Assembly: GCA_003116995.1 (NCBI GenBank) | Contig: BDSL01000142.1 | Location: forward strand, 141,046 to 205,045 | DNA length: 64,000 bases | DNA from: Yamagishiella unicocca | Taxonomy: Eukaryota; Chlorophyta; Chlorophyceae; Chlamydomonadales; Volvocaceae | Direction: 5' to 3' | Shown: positions 21,758 through 33,183 of the stretch, in pieces | Layout of the letters: the number at the start of each line of letters is the position of its first letter | Numbering within the stretch: position 1 is the stretch's first letter | Notes under the pieces: model-generated | The model's input: only the letters and a program-made list of their open reading frames with translations | Told to the model about the DNA's origin: nothing | Databases searched by the model: none | Made by a program: the position numbers and the translations under genes

Positions 21758-24480
21758 TATCAACTCTTGCGGCGCGCTTTGGAGGTCGGGAGGTACCACA
21801 TTACCTCCGGTAGCACAGAGCGTTCGATGCAACGCTATACGTGCTGAATTGGCATTGTTTGCCTAGCAACTGCTTTGTATATCTGATCTAAGTTGCGAAT
21901 GTACTGTCCACGATAAGTACCCGGCATGGGTACCCACGGGCGTGTGGCTTTCCTTGCGTACGGGCTGTCCTGAAACTGTGCCGGAACATTGCAAATCTTT
22001 CACGGCCTACAACGTTAGCAGCAGTGGCATTATACGGAATAAATATAATGTTGCCTATCGAGAGCAACAGGTCGTGCGTTGCGTTAAACTCGACTCGCGT
22101 TGCCATCAAAATTGGCACCTGGGCTCCTTTTTCCTTGTCCGGCCCTTGGATTGTGATACTCACCGTCATTTCATCACCAATCAATATTATTTTACGCCGC
22201 TTTGTGAACCTCTGCAAGCGGCGCGGACCCGAACCCCCGCACAACAGGGTGACTACGACGACCCACGGGTCGCGGCCACGTGCGGGATCGTCGACAGGCG
22301 GGCCATCCCGGAGGCTGCTGAACTAGTCATTGTCGGAACTAATGGGGACATGCGCCAAACCCCAGCAGCGGTGGTGCTCTCGCCGCTCATGCGCTCCGGA
22401 AAGAGGTTACGGCTGACTCAGGGGACTGCGCGGAAAGTACTATGGAACTGACGGCTAAGCCGCCATACCTAAACGGATTTCGGGGTGGCCGGGTCGCCGG
22501 ACGCGAGCTTAAACGGACGCCCTTCGATCCGCAGGAGTGTTCAGGGGTTAAGGCTGCCGTTGCAACTGTCCTAATGGCACGCTTTGCTGGGCGTTTTAGG
22601 GTAAGCAGGGTGATGGCGGTGCACGGCGGTGCGGCCCCGGCCAAGCATGGCCCTCTAGTTGGCATTTATTGCGATTAGATGCATGGATCCGTTGTCGGCA
22701 GCATGATGACCTTCGAGGTTCGGCATGGCACATAGGCATGCATAGCTGCCAAGGGCTAGTTGGGGTCGCAGACGCCGCCGTCGGCCTGACTTGTTACAAT
22801 AGGTCCTCACCCCGCCGTTGATTCGGGATGTGTACGCTTGGATTGCCTCCGAGGCTCGCTCGCTGCCGGCACTTGGCGCGGTGGTGGAAGATCGAAGCTT
22901 TCCAGTTGCTGAGGTGTATAGGGTCAAATTCTGTATAAATCTTGTAATGAAACCGTCACGCTATTTTCAGTGGCATTATGGCAACTCTGGGCTGGTAGGT
23001 ATTGGTTGGTCTACGTCGCTCCCTTTCGCTCCCTGCCTGTTTTCGGTTAGGTTTGCGGAGGGTCGGTGTTTTGTGTTGCAGGCTTGCAGCATGTTACACG
23101 TTGTGAAATTGTTGTCGCAAGTGGGATCTGCGCTTTCCTTAAGGGCCTTGACGAACCTACACAATGGACATACATCTGCATCTGGTCTCACGGCAGTGGC
23201 GGTCACTGAGTTACACCTTGCTTAAAGCGCTGCCAAGCGTGAAATAACTATTGCATAAGGGAAGAAGTAAGTTCCAAAGCCGCTGTGAGACGCTTTTTCC
23301 CCGGACCGCGAGAACTTGCCGCGAGAGTCAGAGTCAGTATGCAATATTTCGCCGACATACACTGTTGCATTGTCATGCGTAAATACGGCTCATATGGTTA
23401 GGATGCAGCCTTGGCCCTGAGATCCATCGTCATCTCGCAGCTGTCGCCGTACAATGGCAACAGTTCCTCAGACATACAGTCGCACCTGTTCTACGATGGG
23501 TTATGTATGTAGGAATAGAGGAATGACACTCTGTAGTTGTTCGCGCTGTGAAATGATTTCGTTTAGGGTAACCTGAACACGGAATTCTGCCTTGCCCTTC
23601 GCAGGCCCTCCGACTCAGCAGCAACCTTTCAAGATGTTACAACAGACGTCTTTGCAACTAATTTGGCTTCCTTCCGGATGGAGGTGCGTTTGTTCGACGT
23701 CTTGCACACTCCGATCCTGCCCGGTGGGAGTGCCTAACCTTCGACTAGACTTAACCTGTTGCACTGCGTGGGTGCAATTGGTTTATATTTGTGGATCTCT
23801 GCTGCTTCGCTCGTTAGCATGCTACCGTTGTAAAGGCAAACAGGCTATGGCGTACGCTGACGTCGGCTCATCTTTGCTGGTTCGTTCGTTACTGCATGTG
23901 CAATACGTTTGCAGGTGCAATACTTCTGCAGGCACAAATTACGATGAAACTACGCCACGGCGGCCGATAGGCGGTATGATTGCTCGGACCATCAGGTGCC
24001 TTCATCAGCCTCAACGTCTTGACTCAATTACATAATTACGACTTTCGGCTGTTGATGCTATGCAAAGCCCATATCACGAGATGCTCACTCGCAGTCGAAA
24101 ACGCGGCTCTGGGATGGCCTTAGTTTGGCCTGTGCTTGCCATGCTGCTGGACCATGCCCCAATGCAACAGTACACTGAGTGCTGTTCAGTGCTTGTGCAG
24201 ATGTTCAATTGACGACACGTGATTTGTGATGTTCGTTGGCAGCGCCCCTACCTTCAACTTCGGCTTGTTGGCCGTGGGTTGCTTGCTGTGTTCGTTCCCA
24301 AATGTGAGCCCGCGTGCGAATCCTGGTAACGTTCCCCTCGTAGCTCCCTTTTTTTCACAACACATACAGCGTTGAACGCGGGTGCAGAGATCGCATTATT
24401 TTACATGTATCTCGCCGTCAGTCCGATTGCTGAATCCTGGTTTCCTCTCCCCTTCCTTGCTTTCCCCCTTCGTTACTTCC
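21758..24480. other. Single-copy spacer, no gene recognised
   Basis: Several short frames exist (for example 22442-22678 +, 79 codons), but none has family features or convincing splice context. GC is lower than in the flanks. Possible unidentified exons cannot be excluded. Confidence 0.4.
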
Positions 24481-27223
24481 ACAGGACATACAGCGTACAT
24501 GGTATACTTGGCTTGGTGTACTACATCATCACACGTGCCACCATTCGCAGCGGCTGGGAGCGAGGCTGGCCTGTTTCCCTGGCCGGCAGCAGGGTACGAT
24601 CGCGCGCTGGCGGCGCTGGACACCCGGCGCTCATACATCAGCGTGCTTGAGGTAGGCCTCGATCGCCTGGCTCAGAGAAGCTGTAGGTTGGGGACGGAGT
24701 TAGGATAGTAGCTAGGATGCCGCCTGTTGCTTGCCTGCCTGTCCACAGCGCGCGTTCTGACTTTGTCGCACCGCGTGCGGGTGCCGTGGATCGATCGGGC
24801 GGGGCAAGATAACTGCTGCACTGTTCAGCCAGCACTTCAGCACGCAGCCGCCAGCCAACCGGCACCTCAGCCTGTCAGCCATCCGTACAGCAGCAGCCGT
24901 CATCAGCTAGCTTCCTTGCAGCAGGAAGCCAGCCTTCGGTGCAGCGGTGGTCTTGCCCCGCCCTTCGTCCCGGCGTACCCGCGATCGGTTCCAAGCCACC
25001 GTTGTCGTGAAACCACCGTTGCCGTCACTTGCATATCCTGCTGCTTTAGGTTTAGCGTTAGTTCCCCATGTCTCAATAGATGTACCAATGTCGCTACATG
25101 CATACGATGGCTGGAGTACTGCCGCTAACTACTGCTGCATGCCCCTACCTCCATCCTCCGTTTTCGCCCTCCCGCCTACATCGCCCGAGGCCTCCCGCCG
25201 TACGCCACCTGCACCCCGGACGACGGAGGGACCACTACTGCGACGATCTGTGTCTGCAAGGGCGGGCCGCCGCCGTCGCCGCCGTCGCCGCCGCCAGGGC
25301 CGCCTTCTCCCTCACCGCCGCCATCCCCAGCGCCGTCTCCTTCACCGCCGCCGACGCCACCCTCGCCGCCGCCAGAGCAGGCAGGGTACGATCGCGCGCT
25401 GGCGGCGCTGGACACCCGGCGCTCATACATCAGCGTGCTTGAGGTAGGCCTCGATCGCCTGGCTCAGAGAAGCTGTAGGTTGGGGACGGAGTTAGGATAG
25501 TAGCTAGGATGCCGCCTGTTGCTTGCCTGCCTGTCCACAGCGCGCGTTCTGACTTTGTCGCACCGCGTGCGGGTGCCGTGGATCGATCGGGCGGGGCAAG
25601 ATAACTGCTGCACTGTTCAGCCAGCACTTCAGCACGCAGCCGCCAGCCAACCGGCACTTCAGCCTGTCAGCCATCCGTACAGCAGCAGCCGTCATCAGCT
25701 AGCTTCCTTGCAGCAGGAAGCCAGCCTTCGGTGCAGCGGTGGTCTTGCCCTGCCCTTCGTCCCGGCGTACCCGCGATCGGTTCCAAGCAACCGTTGTCGT
25801 GAAACCACCGTTGCCGTCACTTGCATATCCTGCTGCTTTAGGTTTAGCGTTAGTTCCCCATGGCTCAATAGATGTACCAATGTCGCTACATGCATACGAT
25901 GGCTGGGGTACTGCCGCTAACTACTGCTGCATGCCCCTACCTCCATCCTCCGTTTTCGCCCTCCCGCCTACATCGCCCGAGGCCTCCCGCCGTACGCCAC
26001 CTGCACCCCGGACGACGGAGGGACCACTACTGCGACGATCTGTGTCTGCAAGGGCGGGCCGCCGCCGTCGCCGCCGTCGCCGCCGCCAGGGCCGCCTTCT
26101 CCCTCACCGCCGCCATCCCCAGCGCCGTCTCCTTCACCGCCGCCGACGCCACCCTCGCCGCCGCCAGAGCAGGCAGGGTACGATCGCGCGCTGGCGGCGC
26201 TGGACAGCCGGCGCTCATACATCAGCGTGCTTGAGGTAGGCCTCGATCGCCTGGCTCAGAGAAGCTGTAGGTTGGGGACGGAGTTAGGATAGTAGCTAGG
26301 ATGCCGCCTGTTGCTTGCCTGCCTGTCCACAGCGCGCGTTCTGACATGCTCGCACCGCGTGCGGGTGCCGTGGATCGATCGGGCGGGGCAAGATAACTGC
26401 TGCACTGTTCAGCCAGTACTTCAGCAGCCGCCAGCCAACCGGCACTTCAGCCTGTCAGCCATCCGTACAGCAGCAGCCGTCATCAGCTAGCTTCCTTGCA
26501 GCAGGAAGCCAGCCTTTGGTGCAGCGGTGGTCTTGCCCCGCCCTTCGTCCCGGCGTACCCGCGATCGGTTCCAAGCCACCGTTGTCGTCAAATCACTTGC
26601 ATATCCTGGTACTTTAGGTTTAGCGTTAGTTCCCCATGGCTCAATAGATGCATGGAAACAGATAGATGTATTAATGTTGCTACATACGATGGCTGGAGTA
26701 CTGCCGCTAACTATTGGTGCATGCATGCCCCTACCTCCATCCTCCGTTTTCGCTCCCCAGCCTAGCCACCTACATGGCAGACTAACATCGCTTCCTCGCC
26801 TGCATACATCGCCCGAGGCCTACCTCCCGCCGTACATCGCCCGCCGAAATCCTGCGTACGTGCACCTGCGCCCCGGACGGACGGAGGGGCCACTACCGCG
26901 ATGATCTGTGCTTGCAAGGGCGGGCGCGAGGGTGACCTTCCGGCAGCCGTGTTCCGTCATACATGGCTGCCCACCCGCGCATGCCCACCTGCTGGTGACC
27001 ATCTACAGGGTAAGGTATGTAGGTGCGGGTCCTTAGGGGCAGAATCCCAACAGCGCAGAGTTGCCTTTGGATGGCCTGTCGATTGGTGTTCTGGTGGCTT
27101 GCCTTTGTTCCGGTGCACGTCGGTCTCTGTCTCCTCCGTCTTCCTCAGTGTCAGGCGACGTGCCCGATGGTTCTACCTTTTGGTCTGGAACCCACTGTAA
27201 CCGTTACCACAAGCGCAGAGTAA
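24480..27223 (+). CDS. Ser/Pro-rich (HRGP-type) protein gene with tandemly duplicated exon
   Basis: Approximate span; intron limits are uncertain. Coding-like exon sequence reads (LP)PYATCTPDDGG...ICVCKGG, then a Pro/Ser tract, then GYDRALAALDTRRSYISVLE followed by donor GAG/GTAGGC (donor GT at 24652, 25444, 26236). The Cys-containing module plus SPn linker resembles volvocine extracellular matrix proteins. The exon recurs with the 792-bp repeat: the first copy keeps only the GYDRALAALD part after different upstream sequence, the second is complete (about 25180-25443), and the third (about 25972-26235) is complete and followed by a diverged half-exon at 26870-26940 that lost its proline tract (ICACKGGREGD). 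A TGTAA at 27195-27199 could be the poly(A) signal. Function inferred only from composition. Confidence 0.45.
24589..26930 (+). repeat. 792-bp tandem duplication, two full copies plus a diverged third
   Basis: GCAGGGTACGAT recurs at 24589, 25381 and 26173, exactly 792 bp apart. Copies 1 and 2 differ by a few SNPs. Copy 3 has small deletions and diverges after about 26760. The unit contains one whole exon of the Ser/Pro-rich gene and its intron. Confidence 0.93.
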
Positions 27224-27540
27224 TACACGCACGTAGTTGGGAGCGAGCTTGTCGCCGGCGGTTAATAACTTTATTTGATTGCACAATTACCAAATATTTA
27301 CTGTCGTAGTCCTCCTCATTGGTGTCCCGCAGGTACCTACGATCCAGGGGAGCTCCGCACTTGGGGAACCTACGTTGGTTGCTTGGGCAGCAAGTAAGCG
27401 GCTGCATGCCGCCGCCGTACTTAATAGCCGCCGCCGCGCGCTTCTACACAGCAACCGTGCCTCTGGCTGAATTTCCTCCAGCCATGAATTCCAGTCACCG
27501 AAGTCGCCGCGGCCCTGCATTATTTACGCGCGGGCTCGAC

Positions 27541-27626
27541 AACAGGCGCATGCGGCAGACACGTACGACAACAGGCGCTTGTGGCAGACACGTACGACGA
27601 CAGGCGCATGCGGCAGACATGATGAC
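27541..27626 (+). repeat. 29-bp tandem repeat, three copies
   Basis: Units begin at 27541, 27570 and 27599 around the core ACAGGCGC..G.GGCAGACA; the last copy is diverged at its end. Confidence 0.85.
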
Positions 27627-29091
27627 GCAGCTCTACTCGCTGCTAGCGATAGCGGCGCCGCCTGTCCACGCACCCTACGGAGCCCACCACCACCTCGCTC
27701 CGTCCCCGCAAATCGCCCAGAAGCTATCTATCCAGTGGACAGAGGCGCCTGCGCTCTCTGTGGATAAAGTGCGTGCGTGCGTGCAGTGCTTGGGCCGTTG
27801 CAGTGCTCGGGCCGTTGCCCTGGTCCATCCGCTCCGATACGGGAGACCATCAGAGACGGCTCCTATCTGTATGTGTGCTTGACGGCAGCGGGCTGCGGCT
27901 CGCTGGGCCTTTCTTCTGCTAATGTGGCGCTGGTGGCGACGGCGGCGGCCCCAACGGGGAGTAGTTATGTCGGCCCCGCCGTGTAGGTATGCGGCTCGGT
28001 GGAGCGAGGCGATGGCATCTATCGCTGTGCTCCGCGGCCGCTGACGCCAGCGTGCCCTGCTGGTGCGGGAGGCAGCAGGTGCGATACTTTATTATTTACA
28101 GTAGGCTTGCTGGTCGGCAGCTGAATGGTCAGGCAGCGCGTGTGGCGGCTAGATAGGAGGCGATGGGACCGATCGAGCTACGTAGCTAGATGGCAGTGTG
28201 CGTGTATCGTTCAGGAACTGCATACATGTTGCGGGGCAGGTCGGGCGCTGCTGATGGGAAGAGGAGTCATGGGTGCAGCAGTGGCACGACGGCTAAACAT
28301 TGACCGCATCACCAGCAGCATCAGACGTTGGAGCGCTGTCGCACAAATGGACGGCCCCGCCGGCGTCGTACGTGGCGCAATGCCTGCTGCGCGTTAACGC
28401 CGTTTCACAGTAATGCGCGCATTGGCTGAACGGTTGCCCGCCATGGTGTGCGTACCCACCGCACGTCGAGCCTGGTGATACCATAGATATTACAGTGGGT
28501 TCCGACCAATCACGACCTCCACGTGATGTCCGGACCGAGAGCCATCGGGCAATGTATGTGTCGCTGACCATTGAAGTAGAGGAAAGGACGGAAGGACAGA
28601 GGGTCCGGTAGTGGTGACATATAGCGTAGAGCTGGCCTGGTCGCCACTGGAGCCGGTGTGTGTGTGCAATATGTCACTGCCGGTGACATGGGGACCAATA
28701 ATGGCGTAATATGCCACACATTTAAATGGGGGGGGAGGGGGGGGGTTGTGGAAGGAGTGGCGAGGGTTGTCGTGCAGTCGGCCAAGGACGACGACGCAGA
28801 ATCATCGGCACGTTGCACACGCAGCCGGGAAACCCCGCGTCCCAGCCAAGAAACATCGGTGCCTTATAAGCGCATTGACCCATCTGGCACTGCGGAACAT
28901 CGCAATAGTCTTCGTTCGTTACAGAGGACTTCAGACCCGAAGGTACGTAAGCGGGCACATTACCTGCTGACACTCTAAAGAGACGAGACGGAAAAGGGCC
29001 CACCCAGCAAATCACCAAAGAGTCTGAACAGGATCCCGGAATGCAAACGCCAGCAACTATCGGAGAGTACGTTGGCTCAAGAGGGCTCCCA
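27627..29091. other. Spacer, no gene recognised; contains a poly-G tract
   Basis: No supported gene. A run of G broken by single A residues lies at about 28726-28745. Confidence 0.4.
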
Positions 29092-30087
29092 GGCGATGCC
29101 GTGGTGGCGTCTTGGGCGCTATCGTCCTGGCTGCTTCGCGCGATGGCAAACCGGTTGGGCAAACCAGCAGGGCGATGCAGACGGCCATGTGCGGCGCTGT
29201 TGATGTTACCGCTGTTGCCAGGAAATGCTTTCCGGGCCTCTGCTACGCCTTCATCGCAAGGCTGGGTGGGGCAGTGTGCGGCAGCCTGCCCCGGGTCAAA
29301 TACGTCCACTCCCTCAGTCTGTTCTGCAAGTTATTGCCGCCCGCGTCGTACGGCGGATCGTACATCATGGCGCCGGTGCCCGCCGACGAGGTGTTGCGGC
29401 TGCTGGCCTCTCGCCCCTCCCTGGCCCCCCTCCCTGCCCCCTCCCGCCGCCTCACCCTAGCGCAGGCTGCCCTCCCCAGTCATGTCGAGTAGCGTCTCCG
29501 CCACCAGCCTCTTCTCCGTCACGGTGTTGGTGTGGCCCAGGAAGCCGCCCACGTCAGCGGCTCCTCTGCCGTACACTGCATCTTGGGCGCGGGGTTGCTC
29601 GTTGGGAAGGTGATGGGGCGCTGCTGCGGGTCACCCGCTTGCCATCCCCCACCAACCCACCCGCTCCACCACCTCCAAAAACAGCTGCCCGTCGTCCGAC
29701 TCCTCCCTGCGGACGAAGCGCTTGACGCACGGCCGGGTCGGGGCGGCGGCGGTGGCGGCAGCGGTGACTCAATCCGTATGTGAGCAGCAGCAAGGCTGGC
29801 TGCTGTCTCTGTATCCGTCAGGGCCAACGTGCCCATCACGCTTGCACATGTTCACGCAGTGGCACAGCCCCGCCGAGCACTCTGCACTTAACCGTACTCG
29901 ACGAGTAGGAATGGGACTGCCCGTTCGCCCCTGGGCTGCTCAGTGTCCTCACAAATCTTAGGTACCGATGAATGTTCAAGAGGAAATGGCGTTGAAAAAC
30001 GCCGTCATCCTGTTGTGGAATCTGAAACCCCTGCTACCTTATTTCCATCTGGCGTTTGCCCAGTCGAATCCTTGCAACTCACGGTCA
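29092..30087 (+). repeat. Leu unit fragment F6
   Basis: Homologous to the last ~870 bp of the unit (29092-29960) plus the first ~127 bp of the next (29961-30087). It lacks the tRNA region. The right end stops at ...CTCACGGTCA, the unit position immediately before the one where F1 begins. Confidence 0.88.
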
Positions 30088-30609
30088 AGGTTCTCGAGTG
30101 GAAGCAGAAAGAAGATTGGCTGGGCTCAACCCATGGGCTGACTCTGTCCCAAGGGCGGGCCGCCCCAATTCGGAAACTACAGCAAAACTACAGGTAAACT
30201 ACAGGGGGAACCCCCGTGTACCTCGTGAGACAGCCCGACTAGCTACTTCGCCCGACTAGCTACTCCTTTATGGATGCGATCATTACATAGAGGGGACAGC
30301 TCAGCCGTAGCCGAAGCTGTACGGTGGCCGTACACGGGGGGACCCCACCCTCGCAACCAACATCTGCGCACCAGTGCGCATCAGCCGAGCCACGCACAGC
30401 GTGCCGAAGCAAGGCCCGAGGGCCGGCCAAAGCCACGCTGCACAGCAGCCCAGCACATCCAGTTCGGGCATGAAGACGCCAACTCAACAATCGCGAAACT
30501 ACACCCCAACCGCCCTGCGGTAGCTGCCAAAGACCGTGCCACGAGGCACAAAGCTACACACCAAACATGAGCGAAACCAACCCACCCCACCCTACCCCCA
30601 CCACCCCGA

Positions 30610-31971
30610 TCACGGGGAGGACGGGGGGGAATCTACATCGCCAGGCAACACCAGGACCACCCCGCCACCCAAGCTTCGCGCCAAGAAGGGGTGACGAAGA
30701 GGCACAGAGTCCCATGCACGCGGCACAATACCCAGGCAGGCAAACGACTGCAGGCGACCCCAGAAATCCGCCACCACAGCAACCCCGAGGGCCGAAGCAG
30801 CACGCGGCGTCAGAGCACCCCCGGCAGCCTCCCGACCCGCCATGACCGCCCGCTGCCGGCCCAGATCCAGAGCGGCGACAGCGGCCAAGCATACGACATC
30901 CCACACCGGCCCGGCCACGCCAGTGGGGGGCCGCACGAGCCACAGCGCGGGGCGGTCAAACGCCGCGTCCAAGGCCCCCACGGACGCGCCCAGACGCAAC
31001 CCCATATCCTCACGCAATGACCGCGCCAGTACGCAGTCCCAGAAATAATGCCCCCTGTCCCCCCCCCCCAGCATGCACGCGCCACACGCGTGGCACCGGG
31101 CCGCGGCGTCCCCCCGGGCCAGCATGGCCGCATGCATCGGGAACGCCCAGCACCCGTTGACGGCGACCCGCCACAGCGCTTCCTTATGACAGTTCTCCCA
31201 CCGCAGCGCCCAGAGGCGCGCCAGCACAGACGACAGGCCCTCGAGGGCCGACACCTCCTCAGGTGGCAGAACGCCCGCCTCCCGAACAAACAACAAATGA
31301 TGATGCCGCAACGAGTCAAGGTGCGGCCGCAGCTGCACCCCGGTAGCGGCCTTCACCGTCAAGGCGGAGAGCAGCACCACCGCAGGCGGACGCTTTGCTG
31401 CAGATTGCGCAAGGGCTCGGGTGGGAGAGCCGGGTCCCGCCCACCCGAGCCCTTGCGCAATCTGCAGCAAAGCGTCCGCCTGCGGTGGAGCGTCCGCAGC
31501 ACCACAGCGCCGAAGGAGAACAGCGCGACTCGCGTCCAGCCACCCAGCCGGCAACAGCGCCACTGCGGCAGTCATGAACGGCCACCAGCACCCCAACCGT
31601 GTCCAAGGCAGGGAGCGCCAACAAATCGGGGAAATCGAGCTCCAACGACCGGCCCGGCTGACCGACCGCCGGATTGCCCCACAGCGGGGCGTTGTACACC
31701 CACGCCCCCGGCAACGGCGGGGCCACAACCGACAGGGGAGGCAAGAACGACAGCGCACCAAGGAGTTGCTTGAACGCCGGGGTACCAAACGCCACCGGGC
31801 GACCCAGCACCCGCCCATTCCCCCGCACCAGCAGGCACAGCGGGGACGCCGCCAGGTGGCACTGCCGCAGCAGGGCCGCCGCGCGTGACGTCCACGGGGG
31901 CGCGAGGGGCAGCAGCCCGCAGGCACCAAGGACACACCGCACGGCCAGGGCCGCATGCCGCGCCCGGACAT
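30610..31971 (-). pseudogene. LINE B C-terminal region with zinc-binding motif
   Basis: The useful part is about 31480-30610: it runs from ADALLQIAQGLGW to the C-terminus, including CHACGACMLGGGDRGHYFWDC-type Cys/His spacing (the CxxC..H..C of LINE polymerases) and GPVWDVVCLAAVAAL. The same order is seen in LINE C (CACGCY...LHHFWSC, CVWDVVALAALNA). The palindrome at 31377-31488 adds about 16 foreign residues in frame. Upstream of about 31480 this frame is a shadow of the next feature. Confidence 0.65.
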
Positions 31972-32176
31972 GAGCCACCAGGGGCAGGAGCCCGACCTCC
32001 CCCACCGCAGGCGGGAGCGCCAGGAGGGAGAGGGACACCCCGGCGGGGCGCGGCTGCGGGTTGCGCGCGGCTGCGTCAGGGGTCAGGCGGCGGTCGACGA
32101 CCGCCGCCACCTGCCGCAGCAGGGGCTGCCGGGCGGCTTGCGCAGGCAACCCCACAAGCTCCAGGTGATACAACAC
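31316..32176 (-). pseudogene. LINE B middle region
   Basis: Contains LSFLPPLSVVAPPLPGAWVY and NAPLWGNP, matching LPPLSDVADPPLEPGVWCF and NAPLWGNP in LINE C, so the two elements are related. The real coding frame shifts to that of 30610-31971 at about 31.5-31.6 kb, so at least one frameshift separates the parts. Confidence 0.6.
31377..31488. repeat. Perfect palindrome: 49-bp arms, 14-bp loop
   Basis: The left arm 31377-31425 is the exact reverse complement of the right arm 31440-31488; the loop is 31426-31439. It lies in the LINE B ORF and keeps the frame open. Confidence 0.9.
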
Positions 32177-32271
32177 TCATCCCAGGGCGTGCGCAGAGAC
32201 CGCCGCTGCCCCAGTGCCCAAACACCGACACCGGCAGGCGAGCGGCCTTGTCCAGCATCGAAGAAACACGC

Positions 32272-32740
32272 TCAAAATGTACCGCGGGCCCGACCGCTGC
32301 CCAGTCGACATGAGGAATCCGGCTGGGCGGGGCGGCTGGGGACCCCCACCAACAACAGTTCAACTTTGCTCATGTTCAGCCCTTGCCCCGACGCACGCCG
32401 GAACACGTCCATGTCCACGAGGAAGCCCGGAACCGCCTGCAGGTTGCGCAGGAACGGGGTGCAGTCGTCGGCGTACTGGGACGCAAGGACCCGCGCTAGC
32501 CCGTCCCCCACCCCGTACCCCCGACTTAGCAGCGCCTGCCCGAGTGCCAGATAGAGCAGGGGGGCAAGCGGGCACCCTTGCCGCACACCAGCCTCCAGCG
32601 GCACCCAGCCGGACACCTGCCCATTCACGAGTGCGGCCCCACGCGTATCCGTGAGCAGCCGCGACACCCACGCCAGGAAACCAGCCCCCACGCTTCGCCC
32701 AGCTTCGTCAGGCGGGCCGAGGTTTATGTCGTCAGTCGTA
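32272..32740 (-). pseudogene. LINE B reverse transcriptase fragment
   Basis: Shows GVRQGCPLAPLLYLALGQAL and SQYADDCTPFL, the QGxPLSP and YADD motifs of LINE reverse transcriptase, plus GLNMSKVELLLVG. The first catalytic Asp region (DFxKAFD) is missing because of 5' truncation. The frame ends at 32272 and continues in others, so it is dead. Confidence 0.75.
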
Positions 32741-33183
32741 GCATCGTCCGACAGGTGCGACGACTGGGGTCGGTCAATACTTTCACCACGCACGACCACG
32801 CCGCCGCCCCAAAAGTAGCAAAAAAAATAGTAGTTTCCCGGTTCTGGCACAGGCAGCTTTTATAGGGAATTTCCCAACATGAATTTGGATAAAAAAAAGG
32901 ACGGATTTGTGCTCCCGACCTCACCCCCTGAGCATCCCGATTGGCCCTTCGGCCGACTATCGATTCCCATAGGGCTCCAACCCCGAATGTGAACCCAGCC
33001 CCCTCCTCCCACCTGGTCTCGGACCCCCACCGTTCGCTGCCAAGTGGGGCCCCAAACGACTCCAAAAAACGACTCCCAAAATTTCCATCCGCAGCTCCGC
33101 CCCCCTCCGGCGCCACCACTGCTGCCGCCAGGCCCGTGCGCCACGCGGTTCCGCGGCGGCAGCTGCCGCCCCGCCGCCACTGC

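Larger units (their letters stand above)
30232..32760 (-). mobile_element. 5'-truncated non-LTR retrotransposon (LINE B), frameshifted
   Basis: The minus strand encodes reverse transcriptase fragments followed by a LINE C-terminal region in different frames. The 3' untranslated region contains TGTAA (about 30283-30287, RC) and ends in two copies of a 17-bp repeat (30232-30248, 30249-30265). The 5' limit near 32.76 kb is approximate; upstream sequence belongs to the neighbouring gene region. Confidence 0.75.

Noticed and set aside
22442..22678. 79-residue protein gene
   Set aside because: No start context, family feature or flanking splice signal sets it apart from chance frames in this spacer.
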